64,000 nucleotides of DNA from NCBI GenBank assembly GCA_037349315.1, contig JBAIAC010000057.1:4154001-4218000 (forward strand). The letters run 5' to 3'. The notes beneath the pieces were generated by a model. It worked only from the letters and a program-made list of their open reading frames with translations. It ran no database searches and was not told the origin of the DNA. How positions within the stretch are numbered: position 1 is the first letter of the stretch; every line of letters begins with the position of its first letter. A program made the position numbers and the translations under genes. Shown here piece after piece: positions 1-10,868 of this stretch. Source of the stretch: Chelydra serpentina (Eukaryota > Chordata > Testudines > Chelydridae).

Positions 1-83
1 AGACGTTCGCTCTATAAAAGGTTCTTATATTGCACCAATTACTGTAATATCTGAGCCCCTCTCGGCCTTTAATGTATTTATCC

Positions 84-346
84 TCACAACACCCTGTAGG
101 TCAGTGCTAATATCCCCATTTTACAGATGGGGAACCGAGGCATCGAGAGACAAAGGCCCAGATCCTCAAAGGTGTTTAGGCAACTAACTCCCATTGAAAA
201 AAACCATTGGCAGTAAGCACCTAAATACCTTTGAGGATCTGGGCCTAAATGACTCACCAAAGGGCACACAGGAAGTCTGTGGCAGAGCAGGGACATAAAG
301 CCAGATTTCCTAGGCTCTAACCGCTGGACCAGCCTTCATATCTAGT
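84..346 (+). repeat. MIR-type SINE with embedded palindrome
   Basis: MIR core words are recognisable (CCCCATTTTACAGATGGGG, then GGCACACAGGAAGTCTGTGG, GGCAGAGCAGGGA). Between the two core halves sits a palindrome at 155-245 with arms GGCCCAGATCCTCAAAGGT and its complement. The same composite occurs at 17846-18108, so the palindrome is part of the family and not a private insertion. Confidence 0.7.
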
Positions 347-357
347 GCCCTTTTGCC

Positions 358-755
358 CAGTAGCGTAGCTAAGGGGGGAGCAGGGGGGAGCGGCCGCTCC
401 ACCTGAGCACATTTTCCAAAAGTGGCGCCTTTCCAAAAGTCCCGCCGCTGGCCCCACCAAGAGCCCACTGCTGGCCTGGGTGAAAGAACCCAGGCCAGCA
501 GCGGCTGAGAGACCCCGGCTGGCAGGAGCTCGCGGGGGAGGGGGATCCTAGAGCGGGGTGGGCTGAGCGGCTCAGCCAGCCGCCGCTCTGGGATTCCCCC
601 TGTGGGTTCCTGCCAGCAGGGGTCTCAGCCCGCTGCCAGCCTGGGTTCTTTCACCCAGGCTAGCAGAGGGCTCTTGGTGGGGCCAACGGTCCGGTCGGGT
701 GGCCCCTTTTTTATGTGTTCGCTCCCCCTGGTGTTAGAACCTGGCTACGCCACTG
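358..755. mobile_element. hAT MITE (398 bp) with 8-bp TSD CTTTTGCC
   Basis: Non-autonomous hAT element. Termini are CAGTAGCGTAGCTA and, inverted, CAGTGGCGTAGCCA. The 8-bp duplication CTTTTGCC is perfect at 350-357 and 756-763, the size typical of hAT. The interior is GC-rich and built of long inverted segments around GCTGGCCTGGGTGAAAGAAC. It has no transposase. It landed directly at the end of the SINE at 84-346. Confidence 0.9.
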
Positions 756-1439
756 CTTTTGCCCCCATACCCCAGTTGAATGTTTATATGCCACAGAGTG
801 CTGTAAAAAACAACCCGCAGTTTTCCTAAGTAGACTGTCTCTCCTTAGTCTATCCTTCAAGTTGACAGACGAGGATTTTTATTACATACTATTACTTAAT
901 GAACTCTTCTGTGGCAAATGTAATTCAATATAGCATCTGATTCCTAGTTTGTCATCAGTCCTTTACTAAGGAAGAAAAATGTAATAGGACTTGATGATGC
1001 TTTCATCTTGTTACATTAATTGTGTTAGGAATATTGGAGAAAAACCTCACAGTAGATTTAAAGACTTGAGAACCCTACAATGTATTGTAATTCAGGCTGG
1101 GTGAATTTGGACCGAACCGAACCAGATTCTGAACCCCTTTTCAGGCTTGGAAAAAGGTTTGGCTGGTTTTTATTTTGTTCCATTTTAAACTTTTTTGCTC
1201 ACATTTTCAATCGTTGGTTTTGTCTAGACTAGTGGATGAGAGAGAGATTCTGACTTGGGTGGGACTAGGTAGTGTTAGATAAATCTCAGGACATTTTTTG
1301 TCTGCTCACTGTTGGATATCAGCACCTGATTATTATGGGAACCAGATCTCCCGAACTTTCCAAGTTATTCCCGTCCTGTAATCAAAACAAAATTGCTCTA
1401 ATTGTGATATATGGAATAATCCTTTCAAATTGCAACACC

Positions 1440-1670
1440 GAGTGGGAGAAAATATGGTGCAGTGGTTACAGCAATACCCTGGGACTTGGAAGGTCTAGAT
1501 TCTATTTATTGCTTTGTCAAAGGCTTGCTTATGTTTTTATTCTACTATTACCCATTGGGAAACTGAGGCACAGTACATGTACATTAGTTATTGACTCTCC
1601 GTTTCCCCAACTGCAAAATGAGGGTAATAATACTTATCAACTTCTATGTGGTGTTGAGATTTCATTATAG
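1440..1670 (+). repeat. MIR-type SINE
   Basis: Degenerate copy recognised by ATGGTGCAGTGGTTA at the 5' side, the CCATTGGGAAACTGAGGCAC core and the later CTGCAAAATGAGGGTAATAA motif. Confidence 0.55.
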
Positions 1671-1899
1671 AGCTAGTGGGATTTTTATTTTTTGGACAAG
1701 TAAACATTTTGGCCTGGACAACCTTAATTCAGCTCCCTTGTGCAGTTGATTATGATACAGACATTAATTACATGATCACATACTATTTTTTTCCATGAGA
1801 GCCCGCCTCATTCACTGATGAATCAGGGGTGTGTAGTGAAGGAGGCTGTTGTGTGTAGGACCCTTGCCTCATTTGTTGCCAGAAGTTGGAAGGTGTGTA

Positions 1900-2765
1900 G
1901 TGAATGCAGCAGAGGGATTGCAGGGAAAGGAAGCCATCTCATGGTTTATGCAGCTGACTGGTGCCCTAGAGAATCAGAGTCTATCCTTGCTTCTGCCATA
2001 GAGTTCCTGGGTGGTCCTGTTGGCTAAAGGACCGCCCCCCCCCCCAGCCTAAGGGGATGATCCACAGGTCCGGGATTCCAAATAATTGCAGGGGACAACT
2101 AAGGAGATTACGGGAGTGAGGTCACAGGGCTAAACGATGGGAACCTGATGGGGACACCGAGCAGAGAACCCTGGACAGCGCCCACTGCTCCTCAAAGGCT
2201 TCAAGGGATAGGCAAACTTTTCAGAGTTGGTCACTAATTGTGTGTTCGTCATTTCCTGGGTGCCTGATTTGAGAGCCTGGGGTCTGCCTTGCATCTGAGC
2301 ACTCACATCTGCAGCTGAAGTCAATCCGAGGTGTATTTTGAACATATAAAGTGCCGTATAATGCTAAGTACTCTGAAAAATCAGGTCCTGGGAGCTCAGA
2401 TTGGGCACCCAAAATTAGTGGATCCCCATCTGTAAAACAGAGATAATTCCACCCCGTCAGCATAAAGAGGTTTTATGAAGATAAATTCATGAATGTTTGT
2501 TAAGCAGGCAGGTACTACAGTGATAAGTGCTATCGAAAAGCCCATGAGGAAATGATTAATTCTGTTTTCAGAGCCGGGTTTGACTATTGTACAGCAAATA
2601 CACTGAACAATGAGGATAAAACAAAATATTGAATCATTAATTGAGTACCGTTCATCCTGTGCCCTGACTGAGGCTGGGATGCGGTTGGAAAAAGAGTATG
2701 TGATCATGGAATTGAATACTGTATTACTGATGAATCATGATTATTGGTTGAGGGATAAATCAGAA
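1900..2765 (+). repeat. Unclassified dispersed repeat, copy 1
   Basis: Shares several blocks in the same order with 11650-12040: TATCCTTGC...CCA.AGAGTTCCT, TTTTCAGAG..GTCAC.AATTGTGT, GAAAAGCCCATGAGGAAAT and the following 200 bp to CATCATGGAAT/GATCATGGAAT. The 5' part resembles the MIR head, so it may be a long MIR-related SINE. I cannot name it. Confidence 0.5.
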
Positions 2766-3834
2766 GTTTGGACCACTTGTTCAAGAGTACTGTAAGGGCA
2801 GTTACCTTGGTGTCCTGGCTAAATTCCAATTGGAATAACTGCATTCCTCTCACCTAAATTGCCCTTGAAGTATCAAATGGGTTCTTCCTTCCTATCCTAA
2901 ACTGTTGTATAACGTTAATGGGCCTAGTTAAACAGCTGCCATGTTCCTTCCAAAAGTGGGTAAAATGATCCCTATTTATAGCCTGTATATCAATGTGTAA
3001 AGAGCTCCAAGCCTTTCTGGATGAAAGGTGCTATAGAAATTGTCACTGACACCAATGAGAGTTTTTAGGACAACATATGGCCCTCAGCTTTGATTTTTTT
3101 TTTCCCCAGCTGCCTTGGCATTCCTTTAACAATATTTCAACTTGGGTTCTATTATCAAGCTGTCACGTTACCCACAAGCCACACATAGTGAAGGGCATTG
3201 ATACTTCACAAAAACACTGGAGGTTCTTAATTGTTGGCCTAATTGTGTCTGGTAGAGTCTTTGCCTGTGGTTTGGTTTGTGCCCCCCTCCCCTCTCCCCA
3301 CCGTAGCATGGATTTCTTATCATAAATTGTCCTCAGTAGAATCAATCATCTGTACAACCTGAAATAAAATGCTGACACAGTGTGGAGAAAGAGAAAACGT
3401 AGGTTAATAGTATGTTTGAAATGTCACCTGAAGGATTGCTGTGAGATTAGATGTCAAGTGTAGCCAATATGGACGATGCAACTCTGAAATCACTTAGGCC
3501 TTACTCATCTGAAGCCTGTAAAATATGGCAGGGGGAAAAACATCCCACGGAGCACATTACGTGGTGTACAGGGAAGGGCGGTTTGAATTTATTTCCCAAA
3601 CTCGGCTTTGTGGAGTGGACTCCTCAGAAGTTACCGCCGTCTGTATTTGGAGCTTGACCCTGCAAGATACTGAGCGTTCTGCTCCTGATCTGAAGCCTGT
3701 TAAACCGAGGGTGTTCAGGGCTGGTCCAAGGCACTTTGGAAGATATTGGGCATCTTTCCATGGTCTTCCAAAGTGCTTTAGATTAGGCCCTGAGAGAGGG
3801 GCCGAAAAACCCTTGACTCTTGTTGAATTTAATA

Positions 3835-4080
3835 TGGGTTGAGGGTGCTCTCCACCTTGCAGGGAACAAGTCTTGAAAACACATGGGAAGGGATGGTGTC
3901 CCTAGCCTCCATTTGCCTGAAGCTGGGAATGGGTGACGGGATGGATCACTTGATGGTGACCTGTTCTGTTCATTCCCTGTGGGGCACCTGGCATTGGCCA
4001 CTGTCGGAAGACAGGATACTGGGTTTAGATGGACCTTTGGTCTGACCCAGTCTGGCCGTTCTTGTGTTCTTATCTCTCTT
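3835..4080 (-). repeat. LINE tail repeat (GGGTCAGACC family)
   Basis: Reverse-oriented copy of the dispersed repeat containing ...ACTGGGTCAGACCA...GGTCCATCTA...CTGTCTTCCGACAGTGGCCA. It is shared with 40676-40930 and 60795-60975. It is probably the 3' region of a CR1/L2-type LINE common in turtles. Confidence 0.6.
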
Positions 4081-4334
4081 GTCCCAGATGTGTGATGGCA
4101 GAGATGAACTTCCTTCTGTTAGAAATGAACGCATTGCTCTCCCCAGATGTGCAGTTCACAAAGCTCCAGTATGGGGCAAGACTCTGCCTGGAAATTATAC
4201 AGCCGTCATATCAATGGGCTTAATCTGATATCCCATTCCACTGGGGTTATGTTCCGGATAATCCTTTTCCTCTCTGCATCAATTTGCCCTCATCGTTCAG
4301 CAAAATGCAGTGCCTGCACCGAGCCCTATTATGT

Positions 4335-4455
4335 TATCATTTGTATCGCAGGCGCACCTAGAAGACTTTCTCATGGACCAGGACCCAATTGGGTGGGTGC
4401 TGTACAAACACAGAACAAAAAGAAGGTACTTGCCCCATAAAGGCTTACAATCTAA
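4335..4455 (+). repeat. MIR-type SINE tail
   Basis: Carries GGACCAGGACCCAATTGGGT, GCTGTACAAACACAGAACAA and GGCTTACAATCTAA. It ends exactly where the outer Harbinger MITE begins. Confidence 0.6.
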
Positions 4456-4506
4456 GGCCTTATCTACCCAGAAAATTATACTGGTATAATTAATCTACTA
4501 TAGTTA

Positions 4507-4813
4507 GCCCTAGTCTACACTGCGGGGTGGGGATCGAGCTAAAATACAAAACTTCAGCTACGAGAATAGCGTAGCTGAAGTCGACGTATCTTAGGTCGAC
4601 TTACCTTGCATCCTCACGGCGTGAGGTCGACTACCGCCGCTCCCCCGTTGACTCCGCTTCCGCCTCTCGCCACGGTGGAGTACAGCAGTCGACGGCAGAG
4701 CGATCGGGGATAGATTTATCGCGTCTACACAAGACGTGATAAATTGATCCCCAAATCGATCCCCGATAGATCGATCACTGCCAGCTAATCCGGCGGGTAG
4801 TGTAGACGTACCC
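4507..4813 (-). mobile_element. PIF/Harbinger MITE, reverse copy, TTA TSD
   Basis: 307-bp non-autonomous element of the family also at 4817, 34780 and 52710. It has CGATC-rich internal sequence and a hairpin CTTCAGCTACG...CGTAGCTGAAG. TTA lies on both sides (4504-4506 and 4814-4816), the 3-bp TWA duplication of the PIF/Harbinger superfamily (Chompy-like elements are known in reptiles). It has no coding capacity. Confidence 0.8.
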
Positions 4814-4816
4814 TTA

Positions 4817-5111
4817 GGGCTTGTCTTCACTACCCGCCGGATCGGCGGGTAGCAATCGATCTATCGGGGATCGATTTTTCACGTCTCGTTTAGATGCGAT
4901 TAATCGATCCCCGAAAGCGCTCCCTGTCGGCTCCGGAAATCCACCTCATCGAAAGGCGGAAGCGGAGTCGACGTGGGAGCGGCAGCGATCGACTCGCCGC
5001 CGTCCTCATGGCCAGGTAAGTCAATTACGATACGCCGACTTCAGCGACGTTATTCACGGAGCTGAAGCTGCGTATCGTAGATCGACCCCCTCCCCCAGTG
5101 TAGCCCTGGGC
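4817..5111 (+). mobile_element. PIF/Harbinger MITE, forward copy, TTA TSD
   Basis: 295-bp element from GGGCTTGTCTTCACTACC to AGTGTAGCCCTGGGC, flanked by TTA at 4814-4816 (shared with the previous element) and 5112-5114. It is nearly identical over its length to 34780-35072. Apparent long frames in both copies are chance frames in this GC-rich repeat. Confidence 0.85.
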
Positions 5112-5449
5112 TTAGACTCCCTATGTGGACAGTTTTATTCTACACTAGAGCGGCTTTTTCTGGTTTAGCTTAAACTGCTTTGAAAGTAACATAAGCTAAA
5201 TCAAAACAGGCACTTATACTGGAAGGTGTTCACATGGGAAGTTATGCCAGTCCAACTATAGTTATTTGTATTCACACTTAACCATATACCAGTATAGCTC
5301 CCTATGTAGACAAGCCCTGAGTAAAGACCCACTGAAGTTAGTGCACAGGCAGACACTTACATATCGGTTGCAGGACCTTACAATTGCAGATTGTAAACTC
5401 TTTGCAACAGAGACGTTATTAACTTTTGTGGGGGTTTTTGTGTATGTGG

Positions 5450-5640
5450 GGGTTTTTTTAGGGCAGAAGGGACCTTTATGATCACCTAGTGAGTCAGAGC
5501 TCCAGCATAACAGGCCTTTCTCCATTCAGGCCTTTCTGCATTTAACCCAACCGCTTGTTGTTGAACTAGGGTAGAAAGACATCCATCATAGTTGTCTGTA
5601 GATTGCCTATCACCCCAAGGCTGTTTTAATGATATAGTCC
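5450..5640 (-). repeat. CR1-like LINE tail fragment
   Basis: AGGGCAGAAGGGACCTTTATGATCACCTAG resembles the inverted 3' end of a CR1/L2-type element, as at 60665-60790. It is degenerate. Confidence 0.45.
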
Positions 5641-7359
5641 CAAGCAGGGGCTATGTTGCAAGGGCAAAAGCTCACTTTCAAATGTTAGAGCCTGAAACTC
5701 CGAACCAAATAAAGGGAACCTAGTAAAATAAGTTTCTTTGTACAGGCATTCTGGGTTCCTCTTCCTTAATGCTAAAACATAGATCAGTATCATGGTTCCA
5801 GATACAAGACACAAGCATTTCCTCCACAGAATCAAGCCCCGTAGCTACTGAATGCCTCTGTGTTAATCTCACTTTGAATACATGACTCAAGTTATCACCT
5901 CTGAAATTTGTGGCCATGATCCTTTTTATATCAGCCATCTTTATTACAGCAAAATTCAATTTTAAGCAGCTCAGGCATCTGTCATAAATAAAACATTTTT
6001 TTATTATTTCTCTCCATCTTACCAAAAAAAAAAAATCTCATTTGCTTCCGCTAAACAAAACTCTCCTCTTTCGGATGAATTGTTGTGTAGCTGTTTCTTT
6101 ACACATAAGTCATGTAGGCTCATTCTAGACAGAAATCTTCACTGTGGAAAATACAAAATAAGTCCTTATTTGACCTCAGAATTCCTAACAGTGACTGAAG
6201 CTTCAGGGTCTCCAAACGATGCGTCAAAAAGTTAGATGATCTAAAAGTTTATACCGCTCCCACTGGAAGAGAAATATGGGTTTGTCCTCACAGATCCACC
6301 AGGTGTAGAACTAAACCTGAAAAACATTCAAATTAAATCCAGCTTCATTATGATTTCCTCTACAGTTTCTCCCCCCTCCCTTCCCTTTTGAGCTTGTTTG
6401 TGAAAGGTTTGAAATCTTGCTGAAGGGCCAGATTTTTAAAGGTATTTAGATGCCTAAAGATGCAGCTAGTTGTATTTGAAAATCCCATCTGCACTGTTAG
6501 ATGCCTACATACCTTTACATCCAGCCCTAAGAGTCATAGGCCTTGTATAGATACTTGTCTCTTCCCCCTTAACTTTCCCACTGTTGTTACAAACAAGTGG
6601 TCCTCCAGCATTTTAACCATCATGTCTAAGGATACGTCTATTCTGCAGATTAAGGTGAAATGTAGCTGGTAGACCTACCCTTGCTAGCTTTAATCTAGCG
6701 AGCGAGGATAACAATAGGAGTGAAGATGCAGGGGTGTGGTGTGAACCCCTGCATGGGCCAGCTGCCCTGGTACAAGTCCACCAGGGACCTTAGGGTTTGT
6801 ACTTGGGTTGCTAGCCCTTGCTGGGCTCCATAAATTCTACAAAAAATGGAAATTCAAAACATTTTAGGTTGGCCCCTTCTTGAAAAAAAGAGGGAGAATT
6901 TTTTCCCCCACAAAAGTCTCATCTAATTTTGTCCTGTTTTCCCCCCCCACCCCCTGAATTTGATGATTGAAAATTTTGTCATGACTTGAAAAATGTCCTA
7001 GAAATTCAAAAAAACGTCCACCTCCACTTTAATGTTCTATCATTATTTTGATGGATATAGCTGTGTAACCATTAACATTTTGTTTCCTGGGTAGTGACTC
7101 TCTACATTTCTAAGTCTGCCTGTGTGCAGGGACAGCTGTCATTTTTTGCAAGGCAGGGCTGATGCTGCATGTTGCAGAGGAGACATGCATATACTGTTCT
7201 CTTTTATTTTTATTCTTACGACTTTCCCTTTATTTAAACTAAGACGCAAGATGGATGGTTTTGTGTCTGGAAGACAACTCATCTCAGAACATGCAGTGAA
7301 GGTCGGGGTGGAGCTCATGGGGGCGGGACTTCAGATGGAGCAGTTTTCTGTCAGATAGT
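5641..7359. other. Non-coding flank, sparse repeat debris
   Basis: I see no gene. There is a fragment of a palindromic MITE-like repeat at about 6430-6540 (GGCCAGATTTTTAAAGGTAT) and a Harbinger-like fragment at about 6630-6830 (ACCTACCCTTGCTAGC). The rest is unassigned AT-rich DNA. Confidence 0.4.
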
Positions 7360-7957
7360 TGTGGCAAATTGCTGGCACTACTATGAGGGTCCCGCACTTT
7401 CTCTTCTTGTGGGGGGTTTTCAGGGCGCCGTTTCTTGCCCCTGAACTGGGGTATCAGCTGTCCCACTAGTATCCCAGAGAAGGGGAATGGAGAGGGAGGG
7501 ACCCGGGCCCGCCCTCTACTCCGGGTCCCAGCCCAGGGGCCCTAGGTTAGCAGGTAAATCACTTGTACTAATGATACTTTCCCCTGGGCTCCTTCCCTCT
7601 CCTGCTTGTGGGGCTTCCTGCCTTCCCTCTGTACAAGTCAGGTGTCCCTTTACCTAGGGTCTTGGTGTTCTTAGCCCACCACAGCACTTCTCCAAACTCT
7701 CCTCTGCTTTCCTCCACACTGCTCTCTGCTCCACCGCCAATCCACTCTGCTCCAACTCCTTCCTCCTCCTCCTCTGTCTGCCTGAAGCAGGGGGCTTTAT
7801 TAGGTTCCTGAGAGGGCCTTAATTGATTGCAGGTGCTCCAATTAACCTGTAGCCACCCTCCCTAGTCTCCAGGGAACCACGCCTTAATTAGCCTAGGGCT
7901 TATATATTTCCCCTCTCACACTCTACTACTGCTGCTCCCTGGCCCTCCTGTATCACA
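7360..7957. mobile_element. Solo LTR with 4-bp TSD TAGT
   Basis: 598-bp element with TGTGGCAAAT... at one end and ...TGTATCACA at the other (TG...CA termini), bounded by TAGT at 7356-7359 and 7958-7961. It has no internal retroviral or Gypsy coding sequence. TTATATATTT (about 7907) could be a TATA motif. Minus-strand AATAAA lies at 7801-7796. The 4-bp duplication suits ERV1 or Gypsy integrases. Orientation is not settled. Confidence 0.75.
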
Positions 7958-8329
7958 TAGTACAGTTTTGTTGAAATCGAAACACTTTGCAGGAACATGG
8001 CAATTTTCACAATGTTTCTGATGGCAAATAAATGAAATAAATTATTTTGACTTTTTTTAGATCAGGTAAAACATTTGATTTTGACTTTCATTTCATTTGT
8101 TTGGACTCGTATTGAATTTTCTATAATATATTATAATGTTCCAACCTTACAGTAATAAAACAAGTGAACATTATCACAACAAAATGTTTCTGTGTTTCTG
8201 GACTGATGTTTTTTTGGAAATTCTATTCGGTTGTAAATGTTGACTTTTTGTTCTGATTGGGTATTAAAAGCAGTTTAAAGTGTTGGCAATTCCAGCTGGA
8301 TGGAAATTCCATTTTCCAACTAGCTCCAG
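7958..8329 (-). other. C1orf94: C1orf94 3' UTR region
   Basis: AT-rich 372 bp directly after the stop codon. No canonical poly(A) hexamer for the minus strand is seen in it, so the transcript either uses a variant signal or runs into the adjacent LTR. Confidence 0.5.
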
Positions 8330-8602
8330 TCAGTAGCTCCATGTGGATATACTGTAACTCACCAAACCCTCCCGTGATGTGCTATGAGAACTAGACCACA
8401 CATCAGTGTGGACGTACCCATATGAATGAGAAAAATGATACTGCGGCCCATCACCCGCCATTGCTGGTGGATCACGTACGCTGCTAGATGGTTTGGAGGG
8501 GTTCCTCTGCTGGTATGAATAACCGGGCTGGACCAGAGGGATATAGTTCAATAAAGGGGTGTAAGGTGACCGGAAAATCTGCTGTGGATTGTACGGTGTT
8601 AC
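8330..8602 (-). CDS. C1orf94: C1orf94 last coding exon (residues 394-483 and stop)
   Basis: Terminal exon with acceptor ctgtctgtag| before 8602 and in-frame TGA at 8332-8330. It encodes 90 residues beginning VTPYNPQQIFRSPYTPLLNY (394-413), then IPLVQPGYSYQQ and RDPPAMAGDGPQY, and ends in ISTWSY. The RDPP-MAGDGPQY block is the strongest C-terminal signature shared with mammalian C1orf94. Together the five exons total 1452 nt including the stop (483 aa), compared with about 600 aa in human. The composition (Pro, Gln, Tyr, Ser, no charged clusters) suggests a disordered, adhesive tail. No AATAAA or ATTAAA is visible on this strand for 370 bp past the stop; the next one lies inside a solo LTR. 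Confidence 0.9.
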   Translation of the reverse strand, partial: VTPYNPQQIFRSPYTPLLNYIPLVQPGYSYQQRNPSKPSSSVRDPPAMAGDGPQYHFSHSYGYVHTDVWSSSHSTSREGLVSYSISTWSY

Positions 8603-9879
8603 CTACAGACAGTAAAGAAACAAAGAGCAAGAAGTTGGTGAAATAAAACCTTTTACAGCCTGATCTATAGATGCCAATTGGAGCTCAAGATGGATGAAAT
8701 ATTTCAAATTTTGAAATTCAAAAATTATATTAAAAAGGGAAAATATCCCATGACCTTTTCCCTACAAAAATCCCCTCTTACTTTTTCTAGTGACTGTGGA
8801 TCTGGTTGGAGTTTTGTTTTTTGTTTGTTTTTTTTAATCATTGAATTTTCTAACTTTGATAAAACAGGGACACTTTTGGAAATATATAATTTCTCCTGCC
8901 CCATCACCATTTTTTGACCAGATGAATTAAACCTTCAACTCTTACTGATGTCAAAGTGGTTGAAAGTGTACTCAGCACCTCCCAAAATCTAGCTCTCAAG
9001 ACGCTTAAGACATTATGACAATCAGCTGCAAATACAGCAACAGGTATTTTTGCATCAATTCCTACAGAAGCCTTGTAAATGACACACAACATGTCAAGGA
9101 TATCAAAGCTGACAAAGGCTCCTCATTCTACTTGCTATTGTTCATTGCACAAAGAAATCATAGTGTTGTTCAGATCTGATTCAGTTGCATTCGGCATAAT
9201 AAAAATGCTTCTCAGCCATGTCTTCATGTGGAGAGAGAGTTACAGTGATGTCTGCTATGTGGTATGCCCAGCTCGTAAATTTTGATCTGATGGGGTTTCC
9301 CCTTCGTGCCACCCTCCTACACAACAGAAACAGAAGAGGAAAAAGCTGATGTGTCTGAGTGCGGGGTGGGTTGCATCTTGCTATAGAAGGCTCCTTATCT
9401 TGGAGAGAATGCTCAGAAGGGAATTTACTGGCTACGAGGGACCCAGCTCATGTTTGCCCAGAGAGAGGCTTACAAGTTGGTGACTTGGTTCCTTTTTAAA
9501 CAAAAGTCCCATTCTCCTTTTTTAAAGTCTTGTCAGTTCTTCGGAAGGAAAAAATGGAAGAAGCAAGCAGAGTCGAAGCATTGTACAGACTGTCTAGGAC
9601 AGAAATGTGTTCGCTGAAAAGTAAACTACCTTTTCGGCAACCCCCTAAGTTCCATTAGCTTGGCAGGGGAGTTTATGCGGCATGGGACACAGCATCCTGT
9701 TTTCCTCACCTATAGCAGAGCCAGCATGTGGAACAGGGAGATAGCTACTTTATAGTCCTTAGGCTGCAGTGATGACCATGGACCCACCATTTGTGTAGAT
9801 GAGAATGTAGGCTATTGGAGCCTTGTAGTCCTGACTCCTGGCCACCCCAAAACCACCACCTGTGCCATCTATATTATTA

Positions 9880-10130
9880 TTTATTAGCAGTTTTACTGCC
9901 CCAACTGAAATCGGGGCCTGCCTATGGTAGATGCTGTGCAGTTACAGAGGAAAAGACCGTCCTTGGCCAAAAAATGTGCAATGCAAATAGATATGACAGC
10001 TGAAGGGTGGGAGGGGACACAGGAAAATTTATCCACCGTCATAGAGCAGAGTTGGGATGAGAACCCAGGTCTCCTTCTATCAAGGCCAGGGCCCTAGCCA
10101 CTAGACCACACTGCTATACCATCTGGTAAC
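9880..10130 (+). repeat. MIR-type SINE
   Basis: Located in C1orf94 intron 4. It shows CGGGGCCTGCCTATGGTAGA, AGCAGAGTTGGGATGAGAAC, CCAGGTCTCCT and CCCTAGCCACTAGACCACAC. Confidence 0.6.
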
Positions 10131-10564
10131 ATTTCTGTAGAATATGGTTATACTTCCTCCCCGCCCCTCTGGGATAATACTGTGGGTGTTGCAGGACACT
10201 GCAAAATTCTCCGGGACTGCTGCCCTTCCAAAGTGATGGCACTTTCCCTAATTAATGTTTTAGCTCCCCCGCCCCCAACTTGAGACCAATTTGGTTCTGA
10301 AACCAGAAGCACAGCAGTGACACGCACGAGATCAGCCCGGTTGAGGCTCTCCCTGGTGACATCCAAGCCACTCCACCTCTCTGTGGTGCCTCTTACTGTC
10401 CTAGCTTATCTCACTGCAGCTCAGCCAGTGTTCTCCTCCTCATTCAGACATTAACTTGCAATAGAAATGCACCATTTCATGACGCTGATTGTACCATTCT
10501 TTACAAAGGAAAAAAAAAAAGACTTTCCTAAGTTAACGCTAAATGGAGCATATGCAATTGGATA

Positions 10565-10668
10565 TTTTGGTTAGAGGTTTGGGACCGGGCCCTCGGCTAA
10601 TGTAAACTGATGTAACTCCATACAGCTATGCTGATTTACACCATCTGAGGATCTGGCCCCCAAATCTT
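10565..10668. repeat. Palindromic MITE-like repeat
   Basis: Arms GGGCCCTCGGCTAATGTAAAC and GTTTA..CATCTGAGGATCTGGCCC fold back on each other. The same kind of element is at 62409-62483. A T17-18 run follows (about 10667-10684). Confidence 0.5.
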
Positions 10669-10793
10669 TTTTTTTTTTTTTTTCAAAGCTACCAGTGTCA
10701 GCTATGCGACATGACAAACAGCTCTGTCTAATTTTCTATGCTTAGCATCTGTGTTCTGCAAATGAAGGCATATTTATAACTATTTAGACACAC

Positions 10794-10868
10794 CTGTCTT
10801 GAATAGCATCCTAGGGGAGGGTGTAAAGTCTGCTGGTATGGGATCCGTGCTCTCTGCTGATACACGCC
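10794..10868 (-). CDS. C1orf94: C1orf94 coding exon 4 (25 residues, 369-393)
   Basis: 75-bp symmetric (phase 0-0) exon, too short for a normal frame search. Acceptor tcttttaacag| before 10868, donor CAAGACAG|GTGTGT (GT at 10793-10792). It encodes GVYQQRARIPYQQTLHPPLG followed by CYSRQ, matching the Gln/Tyr/Pro stretch at the same place in mammalian C1orf94. Skipping it would keep the frame, so an isoform lacking these 25 residues is possible. Confidence 0.88.

Larger units (their letters stand above)
764..4334. other. Flank downstream of C1orf94, no gene
   Basis: No exon is recognised. It contains a MIR-type SINE (1440-1670), one copy of an unclassified dispersed repeat (1900-2765, related to 11650-12040), a short hairpin at 3727-3779 and a LINE tail (3835-4080). 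The rest looks like unique AT-rich sequence. Confidence 0.6.
4456..5317. mobile_element. Outer Harbinger-like MITE, split by two inner MITEs
   Basis: The left terminus GGCCTTATCTACCC with ATTATACTGGTATAAT nearby mirrors the right terminus (inverted: GGGCTTGTCTACATAGGG with AGCTATACTGGTATA). TAA precedes the left end. Its body (4456-4506 plus 5112-5317) is interrupted by the two elements at 4507-4813 and 4817-5111, which must be younger. Confidence 0.65.
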
